A program made the translations under genes and the position numbers. A stretch of 64,000 nt of DNA, taken from contig CBDHDN010000006.1 in assembly GCA_965261585.1 (NCBI GenBank), forward strand, positions 1 through 64,000. Direction: 5' to 3'. This document shows, piece after piece, positions 53,915-62,701 of the stretch; the stretch's first letter is position 1; each line of letters opens with the position of its first letter. This DNA comes from CBDHDN01 sp965261585. Its GTDB lineage: Bacteria; Pseudomonadota; Alphaproteobacteria; UBA6615. The notes below the pieces were generated by a model, which saw only the letters and a list, made by a program, of their open reading frames with translations, ran no database searches and was not told the DNA's origin.

Positions 53915-54964
53915 ATGTTACGTGCGAAATCAGTCATGCTCGGCCTTGCCGCCGCCGCCGCCGTCCTTGGTGCAACTGTGTCGGGTCCGGCATTGTCGCA
54001 GACCGTCGGCATCAGCTGGGCCAACTTCTAGGAAGAACGGTGGAAGACCGACAAGGCCGCGCTGGAAGATCAGCTGGCCAGCCACGGCATCCGCGTGATC
54101 GACGCCGACGCCCAGTCGTCGCTCGAAAAGCAGAACGCCGACATCGAAAACCTCATCACCCGCGGCATCGACTTCTTGATCGTGGTCGCGGCGGATACCG
54201 AAGCGGTGATTCCGGCGGTGCGGGCGGCCCAGGACGAGGGCATCCCGGTACTCGGCTATGACCGCCTCATCGAGATGGCCGGCGTGTTCTACACGACGTT
54301 CGACAATATCGAGGTCGGCCGCCTTCAGGCGCGCTCCGTGTTTGCGATGCAGCCCGAGGGCAACTACGTCTTCATCAAGGGCAACCCCGCCGACCCGAAC
54401 GCGCACTTCGTGCATGGCGGTCAGCTGGAGATCCTGCAGTCGGCGATCGACAGCGGCAACATCAAGGTCGTCGGCGATCAGTTCACCGATGGCTGGGTGC
54501 CGGAGAACGCGCAGCGCAACATGGAGAACATCCTGACCGCCAACAACAACAAGGTCGACGCCGTCGTCGTCTCCAATGACGGCATGGCCGGCGGCGTTGT
54601 TGCCGCGCTGACCGGCGTTGGCATGGAGGGCATCCCGGTGTCCGGCCAGGACGGCGACTTTGCCGCGCTCAACCGCGTCGCCCGCGGCGTCCAGACCGTC
54701 AGTGTCTGGAAGGACGCGCGCGCGCTCGGCCGGGTGACCGCCGACGCGATCGCCGAAATCCTCGACGAAGGCGGCTCGATGGCATCGATCAACAACGCCA
54801 TCACGTTCGCCAACGGGCCGGGCAAGATCCCCGTGCCGGCGATCCTGTTGGCGCCGGTGCCCGTCGAGTTCGACAACCTCGATGTCGTCATCGACGCCGG
54901 CTGGGTGTCGCGCGACGTCGTCTGCCAGGGCGTGTCGGACAACGCGCCGCCGGCTTGCCAGTAG
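53915..54964 (+). pseudogene. xylF: Xylose/ribose-type periplasmic binding protein, amber codon 39
   Basis: 350 codons from ATG 53915, preceded by GGGAGGTT. The signal peptide (MLGLAAAAAVLGATVSGPAL) and the start of the mature protein VGISWANF are followed by TAG at 54029-54031, then EERWKTDKAALEDQL. Xylose-binding proteins have Gln (SNFQEERW) at this place, so CAG has mutated to TAG. The remainder, including DADAQSSLEKQNADIENLI and DGWVPENAQRNMENIL, is intact to the end. Type I sugar-binding protein feeding the permease and ATPase downstream. Confidence 0.85.
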
Positions 54965-54985
54965 GCTGTCGTACTGCTGCTTTGG

Positions 54986-55021
54986 CGGTGGCTGCGCCGG
55001 CATCGGCCGGCGCAGCCACCG
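54986..55021 (+). promoter_or_regulatory. Intercistronic stem-loop between xylF and xylH
   Basis: Perfect 16-bp stem (54986-55001 paired with 55006-55021) with loop ATCG and no T run. Hairpins in this position usually protect the message of the binding protein so that it is made in excess over the permease. Confidence 0.75.
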
Positions 55022-55090
55022 CGGCAGGCATATTTCCGGCTCCTGAGCCGGCGCGCCCAATCCGTTGTGGTGTGAGGAGAACGGCCCGTC

Positions 55091-56354
55091 ATGACCAGCG
55101 AAGCTGACGCGTCGGCGGGGGCGGCCGCGCCGGATTCGGCATCCGCCGTCAAGCAGCAGACGGCGCTCGAGCGGTTCACGGAGCTCACCGGCCTTGAGAT
55201 CCGGACGGTCGCAATGGTCGCGGCCTTGGCGCTGATCTGGGCCGGGCTTGCGATCTGGACCAAGGGCCTGTTCATCTCACCGCGCAACCTGACGAATCTT
55301 TCCGTCCAGGGCAGCGTCGTCGCCATCATGGCGACCGGCATGGTGATGGTCATCGTTGCCCGGCACATCGACCTTTCGGTCGGCTCGCTGCTCGGCCTCA
55401 TCGGCATGATCGTGGCCGCGTTTCAGGTGCGCGTATTCCCGATCGACGCGGCCTGGGGCTGGCCGCTGGCGATCCTGATCGGGCTTCTCCTCGGCGCCGC
55501 CATCGGCGTGTGGCAGGGCTACTGGGTCGCCTATCGCAACGTGCCCGCCTTCGTCGTGACCTTGGGGGGATTGCTTGCCTTTCGCGGCGCGGCGTTCCTG
55601 GTGTCGGATGGCCAGACGATTGCGCCGTTGCATCCGGGCTACACCCTGATCGGCGGCGGTGCCATCGGTTCGATCGGCGCCTTGTGGAGCTGGATCGTCG
55701 GCGTCATCGGCATCGTTGCCGTCGTCGTCGTCAGCATGCGCTCGCGTGCGCGACGGGCCAAGTACGGCTTTCCATTGAAACCGCAATGGGTCGAATGGGC
55801 GCTGGTCCTGCTGGTCGCCGTCGTGATCGTCGCCTTCATTCAGATCATGAACTCCTATACGCGGCCGCGCAGCGACATCCCCGCGCGGGATCCCGATCCC
55901 GGTGCTGATCCTGATCGCCGTCGTCGTCGTGATGACCTTCGTCGCCAGGTCGACGAAGTTCGGGCGCTACGTCTACGCCATCGGCGGCAACCCGGAGGCC
56001 GCCCAGCTGTCCGGCATCGACACCCGACGCACGACGCTGATGATTTTCGTCATCATGGGCGTGCTGAGCGCTATCGCCGGCATCGTCACGTCGGCGCGGC
56101 TGCAATCGGCCGGCAACCTGATGGGCAACCTGAACGAGCTCCAGGTGATCGCCGCGGCGGTCATCGGCGGCACCTCGCTGGCCGGAGGCGTCGGCTCGAT
56201 CGCCGGCGCCGTCCTGGGCGCGCTCGTCATCTTCTCCATCATCAACGGCATGGTGTTGCTCGGCGCGTCCAGCCCGATGCAGCAGATCGTCCTCGGACTC
56301 GTGCTGATCGCGGCGGTCTGGTTCGACGTCGCCTACACGAAGCTGCAGCGCTAA
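55091..56354 (+). pseudogene. xylH: Sugar ABC transporter permease (XylH/RbsC type), frameshifted
   Basis: The N-terminal half (GSVVAIMATGMVMVIVARHI, DLSVGSLLGLIG) is a typical BPD_transp_2 permease up to IMNSYTRPRSDIP. One extra base near 55880 (CCCCGCGCGGG) shifts the frame; the correct continuation RGIPIPVLILIAVVVVMTF, FGRYVYAIGGNPEAAQLSG and GGVGSIAGAVLGAL ends at 56354. About 420 aa when repaired, with ten or more membrane helices. Confidence 0.85.
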
Positions 56355-56369
56355 GCGGAGGAGGCAGCG

Positions 56370-57146
56370 ATGGCCGACGCGCCACTGGTCGAAATGCGGG
56401 GCCTGCACAAGCGTTTCGGTGGCGTACATGCCGTCGACGGCGTCACACTGGACCTGCAGCCGGGCGAGGTGGTCGGCGTGCTCGGCCACAACGGCGCCGG
56501 CAAGTCGGTCATGATGAAGATGCTGTCGGGGGCGCACAAGCCCGACGGCGGGCAGATCTACGTCAACGGCAATTCCGTCGAGATCGCCAACCCCCGCGAC
56601 GCGCGCGATCTGGGCATCGAGACGATCTATCAGACGCTGGCGTTGGCCGACAACCTGCCGGCGCCGGCCAACCTGTTCCTCGGGCGCGAGATCATGACGT
56701 CGCTCGGCACCCTCGACGACGACGCCATGGAGCATGAGACGCGCAAGATCATCCAGCGGCTCAACCCGAACTTCGAGAACATCAACGACCCCGTCAAGAC
56801 GATGTCCGGCGGCCAGCGGCAGTCCGTGGCGATCGCCCGCGCGATCTACTTCAACGCCAAGATCCTGATCATGGACGAACCGACGGCCGCCCTTGGTCCC
56901 CAGGAGACCGCGATGGTCGCAGACCTGATCAAGCACTTGAAAAAAGAAGGGATCGGCATCTTCCTGGTCAGCCACGATCTGCACGACGTGTTCGACCTTT
57001 CGGACCGCGTGAGCGTGATGAAGAACGGCAAGCTCGTCGGCACGCGCAACACCACGGATGTCACGAAGGATGAGGTGCTCGGCATGATCATCCTGGGCAA
57101 GCTGCCGGAGCAGGAAACCGAGGAAGACCTGGAGAAGCTTCACTAG
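56370..57146 (+). CDS. Sugar ABC transporter ATPase, single domain
   Basis: 258 aa with one ABC domain, unlike the usual ~500-aa two-domain XylG/RbsA, but like FrcA-type ATPases. Walker A GHNGAGKSVMM (Val where Thr is common), signature MSGGQRQSVAIARA, Walker B ILIMDEPTAALGP and H-loop LVSHDLHDV. Energises the importer formed by the two preceding, now broken, genes; it remains open. Confidence 0.88.
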   Translation: MADAPLVEMRGLHKRFGGVHAVDGVTLDLQPGEVVGVLGHNGAGKSVMMKMLSGAHKPDGGQIYVNGNSVEIANPRDARDLGIETIYQTLALADNLPAPANLFLGREIMTSLGTLDDDAMEHETRKIIQRLNPNFENINDPVKTMSGGQRQSVAIARAIYFNAKILIMDEPTAALGPQETAMVADLIKHLKKEGIGIFLVSHDLHDVFDLSDRVSVMKNGKLVGTRNTTDVTKDEVLGMIILGKLPEQETEEDLEKLH

Positions 57147-57216
57147 CGTCGCGGCGGGGTGGCGCTGCCGCCAGGCCTTTGTTGAGGCGCGAAGCGCGTG
57201 TTGCGGCGGGTCGCAG

Positions 57217-58701
57217 ATGTCTGAAACACGGTCACCAAGCTACGCGACGGTGCTTCTCAGCGTGGCTGAGATGGCCGGCGCCGATGCGGCGGCGGTTGCC
57301 GCCGGGGTCAGCGGCGAGACGCTGATGGAGGCCGCCGGCGCGGCGGTCGCCAAGGTCGTATCGAGCCGCTGGCCGATCGGGCGCGTGGCCGTCCTATGCG
57401 GTCCCGGCAACAACGGTGGCGACGGCTTTGTCGCCGCGCGCGTCTTGGCCGCCGCCGGCCGAGCGGTCGACGTTGCACTCCTGGGTGACAGCGCCTCTCT
57501 CGCCGGCGATGCGGCGATCAACGCGGCCCGGTGGATCGACGGTGGCGGTGCGGTTGTGCCCCTCGCCCCCGGCGCGCTGGACGACGCGGGCGTCGTCGTC
57601 GATGCGATCTTCGGCGCCGGATTGACCCGGCCGCTCGACGTGCCGGTGCTGGAGACGGTGGCGGCGATCGGCACGCGCGGCCTGGGTTGCGTCGCGGTCG
57701 ACGTGCCAAGCGGCGTGCACGGCGACAGCGGCGCCGTTATGGGGTGTGCGCCCAACGCCGCGGCGACAGTGACGTTCTTCCGCCGCAAGCCGGGCCATCT
57801 GCTGCTGCCCGGCCGCCTCCATTGCGGCGACGTAGTCGTCGCCGATATCGGCATCCCCGCGGGCGTCCTCGGCACAATCCGACCGTGTACATTCGCCAAC
57901 GAGCCGGACACCTGGCTCGCCAGTTATCCGCGGCGCCAGACGTCAGCGCACAAATACACCCGTGGTCACGCGGTGATTCAGGGCGGTGGGGAGATGACCG
58001 GCGCGGCACGCCTGGCGGCGCGCGGCGCGCTGCGCGCCGGGTCGGGCCTGGTCACTCTGGCAAGCCCGTCCGCGGCAGCAACCGTCTATCGCAGCGACGG
58101 AGCCGGCATGATCGTCCGCGAGACCCCGGACCTCGAGGACTTTCGTGATCTGATCGCCGATCCGCGGGTGACGGCGACCCTGCTCGGTCCGGGCAATGGC
58201 GTTGGCCCGGCGACCGCGGAGCGCGTGTTCGCGGCATTGGCGACCGGCAGGCCATGCGTGCTTGATGCCGATGCGCTGACCAGCTTTGCCGGCGAGCGCG
58301 GCAAGCTGGCCGCCGCGATTGCCGGCGATTGCGTCATCACGCCGCACGAGGACGAGTTCAGCCGGTTGTTCGACGAGACGGGCAGCAAGCTTGAGCGGGC
58401 GCGCGCGGCGGCGCTGGCGATCGGCGCCGTGGTCTTGCTGAAGGGACCGGACACGGTGGTCGCCGCGCCCGATGGCCGCGCCACAATCAATGCCAATGCG
58501 CCGGCGACCCTGGCCACGGCAGGGGCCGGGGACGTGTTGGCCGGGATCGTCGTCGCGCTCCTGGCTCAGGGGATGCCTTCGTTCGAGGCGGCCTCCGCGG
58601 CTGTTTGGCTGCACGGCGCCGCCGCCGGCGAGATCGGACCTGGTCTTGTCGCGGAAGACCTGCCGGAACTCTTGCCCACCGCGCTCGGGCGCCTGGTTTG
58701 A
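57217..58701 (+). CDS. nnr: Bifunctional NAD(P)H-hydrate epimerase / ADP-dependent dehydratase
   Basis: 494 aa. N-terminal YjeF epimerase domain (GPGNNGGDGFVAARVL, AVDVPSGVHGDSG) and C-terminal ribokinase-like dehydratase domain (VITPHEDEFSRLF, LATAGAGDVLAGI). Repairs hydrated NADH/NADPH. Confidence 0.94.
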   Translation: MSETRSPSYATVLLSVAEMAGADAAAVAAGVSGETLMEAAGAAVAKVVSSRWPIGRVAVLCGPGNNGGDGFVAARVLAAAGRAVDVALLGDSASLAGDAAINAARWIDGGGAVVPLAPGALDDAGVVVDAIFGAGLTRPLDVPVLETVAAIGTRGLGCVAVDVPSGVHGDSGAVMGCAPNAAATVTFFRRKPGHLLLPGRLHCGDVVVADIGIPAGVLGTIRPCTFANEPDTWLASYPRRQTSAHKYTRGHAVIQGGGEMTGAARLAARGALRAGSGLVTLASPSAAATVYRSDGAGMIVRETPDLEDFRDLIADPRVTATLLGPGNGVGPATAERVFAALATGRPCVLDADALTSFAGERGKLAAAIAGDCVITPHEDEFSRLFDETGSKLERARAAALAIGAVVLLKGPDTVVAAPDGRATINANAPATLATAGAGDVLAGIVVALLAQGMPSFEAASAAVWLHGAAAGEIGPGLVAEDLPELLPTALGRLV

Positions 58702-58829
58702 CGAGTTTACTCCACCGACCGGATGGTTTAGGAGTTCGCTCCCGACTGGGTGCCGCCGGGCTGTTCGGCCGCGCCGATCGGCGCACTGATTGCCCGGACC
58801 GGCCATCGCCGGGCGCGAGGCCCCAACGT

Positions 58830-58916
58830 GCGGGTGTGGCGGAACTGGTAGACGCGCCAGGTTTAGGTCCTGGTGACTGCAGAGTCGTGGGGGTTCGAGT
58901 CCCTTCACCCGCACCA
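58830..58916 (+). tRNA. tRNA-Leu (UAG)
   Basis: Acceptor GCGGGTG/CACCCGC, anticodon stem-loop CCAGG-TTTAGGT-CCTGG (anticodon TAG), long variable arm (TGACTGCAGAGTCG), T-arm GGGTTCGAGTCCC and encoded CCA. 87 nt, class II as expected for leucine. No sign of an inserted element at its 3' end. Confidence 0.97.
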
Positions 58917-58985
58917 CCGCGCGATCGTTCTGGTGAGGACCCCGCTGGGATGCGCGGGCGGCACAACCAATAGAGACGTCAGCCC

Positions 58986-60404
58986 ATGCAGGTGACCGAG
59001 ACCAATACGGAAGGCTTGAAACGAGAATTCACGGTCGTTGTCGCGGCCGCGGACATCGATTCGAAAATCGGCGAGAAGCTGGCCGAGGTCGGCCGGACGG
59101 TGAAACTACCCGGTTTCCGCCCGGGCAAGATCCCGCCCAAGATCCTGAAACAACGGTTCGGCGCCTCGGTGATGGCCGACGTGGTCCAAGGCGCGGTCCG
59201 CGACTCTTCGGCCAAGCTGCTCGCCGACCGCGGCATCCGGCCGGCGATGCAGCCGAAGGTCGAGATCAAGTCGTTCGACGAAGGCAAGCCCCTGGAATAC
59301 GACCTGTCGGTCGAGCAGTTGCCGGAGGTCGTGCCGGCCGATTTTGGCTCTATCGAGTTGGAACGCCTGAAATCCGTGGCCAGGGATGAGGACGTCGCCC
59401 GCGCGGTCGAACGAATCGCAGCCGAGCAACAGCGTACAAAGCCGGTCGAGAAGGAACGGCCGGCGAAATCCGGCGATGTCGCGGTGATTGACTTCGTCGG
59501 CATGATCGATGGCCAGCCTTTCGATGATGGGACGGCCAACGACTTTCATCTTGAGCTTGGCTCGGACCACCTCGTGCCTGGCTTCGAGGATCAGCTGATT
59601 GGCCGCAAGCCGGGGGACAAGGTGACGGTGTCGGTCACGTTTCCGGCCGACTATCGCGTCGCCGAGCTGGCCGGCAAGGACGCTACGTTCGATTGCGACA
59701 TTAAGGAGTTGCGTGAGAAGGACCCGGTCGAGATCGACGACGAATTCGCCAAGTCGATGGGCCTGGAGGGCCTCACGGAACTGCGCGACGCGGTGCGTGG
59801 GCAGATCAATCAGCAATACCAGCAGGTCGCCAGGACACGCCTGAAGCGCCAGTTGTTGGACCGGCTGGCCGAGCTGCACGACTTCTCCGTGCCGCCCGGC
59901 ATGGTCGAAGCCGAGTTCGAGACGATCTGGAAGCAACTTGAAGAGGCCCGCGAGAAGGGCCAATTGGATGCTGACGATCAGGCGAAGGACACCGATGAGC
60001 TGAAGGCGCAGTACCGCGAGATCGCCGAGCGCCGGGTTCGCCTTGGCCTGGTGTTGTCGGCGGTGGGTGAGCGCAACGAGCTGATGGTCACACCGGAGGA
60101 GGTCAACCGGGCGATCATGGCCGAGGCTCGCCGCTATCCGGGCCAGGAGCAGGAAGTCGTTAAGTTTTACACGAGTAATGAGCAGGCGCGGGCCGCGATT
60201 CAGGCGCCGATTTTCGAGGACAAGGTCGTCGACTTCATCGTCGAGATGGCCAAGGTGAGTGAGCGCGAGGTCTCGCCCGAGGAAATGCTGGCTGGCGAGG
60301 CCGCGGACGCCGAGGGCGCCAAGCCGGCGACGGAAGGCAAGCCGCGCGCGCCGAAGAAGAGCCGGGCCGAGCAGACGGGCGGCGACGCATCGGCCGATAC
60401 GTAG
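58986..60404 (+). CDS. tig: Trigger factor
   Basis: 472 aa ribosome-bound chaperone and prolyl isomerase. N-terminal ribosome-binding signature (GFRPGKIPPKILKQRFG), PPIase domain GDVAVIDFVGMIDGQPFDDG and ..FEDQLIGRKPGD, and a long helical C-terminus ending in an Ala/Lys-rich tail. First gene of the tig-clpP-clpX-lon cluster. Confidence 0.96.
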   Translation: MQVTETNTEGLKREFTVVVAAADIDSKIGEKLAEVGRTVKLPGFRPGKIPPKILKQRFGASVMADVVQGAVRDSSAKLLADRGIRPAMQPKVEIKSFDEGKPLEYDLSVEQLPEVVPADFGSIELERLKSVARDEDVARAVERIAAEQQRTKPVEKERPAKSGDVAVIDFVGMIDGQPFDDGTANDFHLELGSDHLVPGFEDQLIGRKPGDKVTVSVTFPADYRVAELAGKDATFDCDIKELREKDPVEIDDEFAKSMGLEGLTELRDAVRGQINQQYQQVARTRLKRQLLDRLAELHDFSVPPGMVEAEFETIWKQLEEAREKGQLDADDQAKDTDELKAQYREIAERRVRLGLVLSAVGERNELMVTPEEVNRAIMAEARRYPGQEQEVVKFYTSNEQARAAIQAPIFEDKVVDFIVEMAKVSEREVSPEEMLAGEAADAEGAKPATEGKPRAPKKSRAEQTGGDASADT

Positions 60405-60463
60405 GTGGGCTGAGCCAGGTGCCCGGCCTCAATCGCTAGCACGCGTTAACAAGGACACGATCG

Positions 60464-61129
60464 ATGGCGAATGCGAACGACACTTCCATGAACATGCTCG
60501 TCCCGATGGTGGTCGAGCACACCAATCGTGGCGAGCGCGCCTACGACATCTACTCGCGCCTACTCAAGGAACGGATCGTTTTTGTCACCGGGCCAATCGA
60601 TGACGGCGTGGCGAGCCTGATCTGCGCCCAGCTGCTGTTCCTCGAGGCGGATAACCCGAAGAAGGATATCGCGCTCTACATCAATTCGCCGGGTGGCCAC
60701 GTGACGTCCGGCCTGTCGGTCTACGACACCATGCAGTACATCAGGCCCGACGTGTCGACCCTGTGCATTGGCCAGGCTGCTTCGATGGGCTCGCTTCTGC
60801 TGGCCGCCGGCGCTGTCGGCAAGCGCTACGCCCTGCCGAACGCGCGCATCATGGTTCACCAGCCGTCGGGTGGGTTCCAGGGGCAGGCCACCGACATCGA
60901 GATCCATGCCCGAGAGATCTTGGCGCTGCGCCAGCGCCTCAACGAGATCTATGCAACCCATACCGGGAAGACCGTCGAAGCGATCGACAAGGCGCTAGAG
61001 CGCGATCGCTTCTACGCGCCGCCGGAGGCCCAGGCGTTCGGGCTTATCGACGAGGTCGTGGCGAAGCGCCCCCCGATCGACGGCGAAACCGCGGACAGCA
61101 AGGGAAGCGACCGCGACGGTGGCAAGTGA
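60464..61129 (+). CDS. clpP: ATP-dependent Clp protease proteolytic subunit
   Basis: 221 aa. Catalytic triad: Ser in GQAASMGSLLLAAG, His in RIMVHQPSGG, Asp within ERDRFY. YINSPGGHVTSGLSVYDTM is conserved. The first residues before MNMLVPMVVEHT are a normal propeptide. Confidence 0.97.
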   Translation: MANANDTSMNMLVPMVVEHTNRGERAYDIYSRLLKERIVFVTGPIDDGVASLICAQLLFLEADNPKKDIALYINSPGGHVTSGLSVYDTMQYIRPDVSTLCIGQAASMGSLLLAAGAVGKRYALPNARIMVHQPSGGFQGQATDIEIHAREILALRQRLNEIYATHTGKTVEAIDKALERDRFYAPPEAQAFGLIDEVVAKRPPIDGETADSKGSDRDGGK

Positions 61130-61296
61130 GGCCACTTAACTAAATATTGATCCACCATTGCTAGCAGTGTTGAATAAGTCTAGCTGGTGATTCGTGCGTC
61201 CCGGGTGCGAATGACTGCAGCGACGACTGGCCGGCAAAGTCAGCGGCTGCACCGTTTGGCCGCCGAATCCAGGGATCGTGGGCTCGTGGAGTTCAG

Positions 61297-62562
61297 ATGA
61301 GCAAGTCCAGCGGCGGCGAGACGAAGAATACGCTCTACTGCTCGTTCTGCGGCAAGAGTCAACACGAGGTTCGCAAGCTGATTGCGGGCCCGACCGTGTT
61401 CATCTGCGACGAGTGTGTCGAGTTGTGCATGGACATCATTCGCGAGGAGCACAAGTCGACGCTTGTGAAGTCCCGCGACGGCGTGCCGACACCGCGCGAG
61501 ATCTGCACCGTTCTGGACGACTATGTGATCGGCCAGGACCGGGCCAAGCGCGTCCTGTCCGTCGCCGTGCACAATCACTACAAGCGCTTGGATCATGGCG
61601 CAAAAGGCAATGACGTCGAGATCGCCAAGTCCAACATCTTGCTGGTTGGTCCGACCGGCTGTGGCAAGACGCTGCTGGCGCAGACCCTGGCCCGCATCCT
61701 CGACGTGCCGTTCACCATGGCCGACGCAACGACCCTGACCGAAGCGGGCTATGTCGGTGAGGATGTCGAGAACATCATCCTGAAGCTCCTGCAGTCGGCC
61801 GACTACAACGTCGAGCGCGCCCAGCGCGGCATCGTCTATATCGACGAGGTCGACAAGATCAGCCGCAAGTCCGACAACCCGTCGATCACCCGCGACGTAT
61901 CGGGTGAGGGCGTTCAGCAGGCGCTGCTGAAGATCATGGAAGGCACCATTGCCTCGGTGCCGCCACAAGGCGGGCGCAAGCATCCGCAGCAGGAATTCCT
62001 GCAGGTCGACACGACGAACATCCTGTTCATCTGCGGTGGTGCGTTCTCGGGCCTGGAGAAGATCATATCCAGCCGCGGCCGGGGCGCGTCGATCGGCTTC
62101 GGCGCCGAGGTCCGCAGTGCCGATGACCGCATGACCGGCGAAGTGCTGAAGGATGTCGAGCCCGAGGATTTGCTGAAGTTCGGCCTGATCCCGGAGTTCA
62201 TCGGCCGCCTGCCGGTCCTCGCAACGCTGGAAGACCTCGACGACACGGCGCTGGTGGAAATTCTGACGGCGCCCAAGAATGCCCTGGTCAAGCAGTATCA
62301 GCGGCTGTTCGAGATGGAGGGCGTCAAGCTCGGCTTCTCCGAAGACGCGCTGGCGGCGGTTGCCCGCAAGGCGGTCGCGCGCAAGACCGGCGCTCGCGGA
62401 TTGCGCTCGATCATGGAGTCGATCCTGCTGGACACCATGTTCGAGCTGCCGGGCATGGACGGCGTCGAAGAAGTGGTTATCAACGCGGAAGTGATCGAAG
62501 GCCGAGCCCAGCCGCTGCAGATATATGCCGACCGTCGCGAGGACGTAGGCACCAGCGCCTAA
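61297..62562 (+). CDS. clpX: ATP-dependent Clp protease ATP-binding subunit ClpX
   Basis: 421 aa. N-terminal zinc-binding domain CSFCGKSQHEVRKL and CDECVELC, Walker A GPTGCGKTLLAQ, Walker B VYIDEVDKI, sensor region and the RKHPQQEF pore-region sequence. Unfolds substrates for ClpP. Confidence 0.97.
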   Translation: MSKSSGGETKNTLYCSFCGKSQHEVRKLIAGPTVFICDECVELCMDIIREEHKSTLVKSRDGVPTPREICTVLDDYVIGQDRAKRVLSVAVHNHYKRLDHGAKGNDVEIAKSNILLVGPTGCGKTLLAQTLARILDVPFTMADATTLTEAGYVGEDVENIILKLLQSADYNVERAQRGIVYIDEVDKISRKSDNPSITRDVSGEGVQQALLKIMEGTIASVPPQGGRKHPQQEFLQVDTTNILFICGGAFSGLEKIISSRGRGASIGFGAEVRSADDRMTGEVLKDVEPEDLLKFGLIPEFIGRLPVLATLEDLDDTALVEILTAPKNALVKQYQRLFEMEGVKLGFSEDALAAVARKAVARKTGARGLRSIMESILLDTMFELPGMDGVEEVVINAEVIEGRAQPLQIYADRREDVGTSA

Positions 62563-62600
62563 CCGCTCTTTTCCCATTAGTGGTTACAATTTGACCGGCA

Positions 62601-62633
62601 CTTGATCGGTCGAGGTTAATGCACCAAATCTAG
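62601..62633 (+). promoter_or_regulatory. Possible heat-shock (sigma-32) promoter of lon
   Basis: CTTGA at 62601 and CCAAATCTAG at 62624, separated by 18 bases, loosely fit the alphaproteobacterial sigma-32 pattern (CTTG, spacer 17-18, CC-AT-rich). It lies about 70 bases upstream of lon. Weak evidence. Confidence 0.25.
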
Positions 62634-62701
62634 GTGCGGACACTTGTGGCGACGGGCCGGGCCAGGCCGCCGCACGAATCGGCAGATATGAAAGGGTGGC
62701 G

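Noticed and set aside
53915..54964. Reassignment of TAG to glutamine, suggested by three in-frame TAG codons at Gln positions
   Set aside because: TAG is the ordinary terminator of many intact genes here (FAD oxidase, amrS-like, argC, gamma-carbonic anhydrase, phaC, OmpA-like, hom, recJ, tig), with no coding sequence after it.
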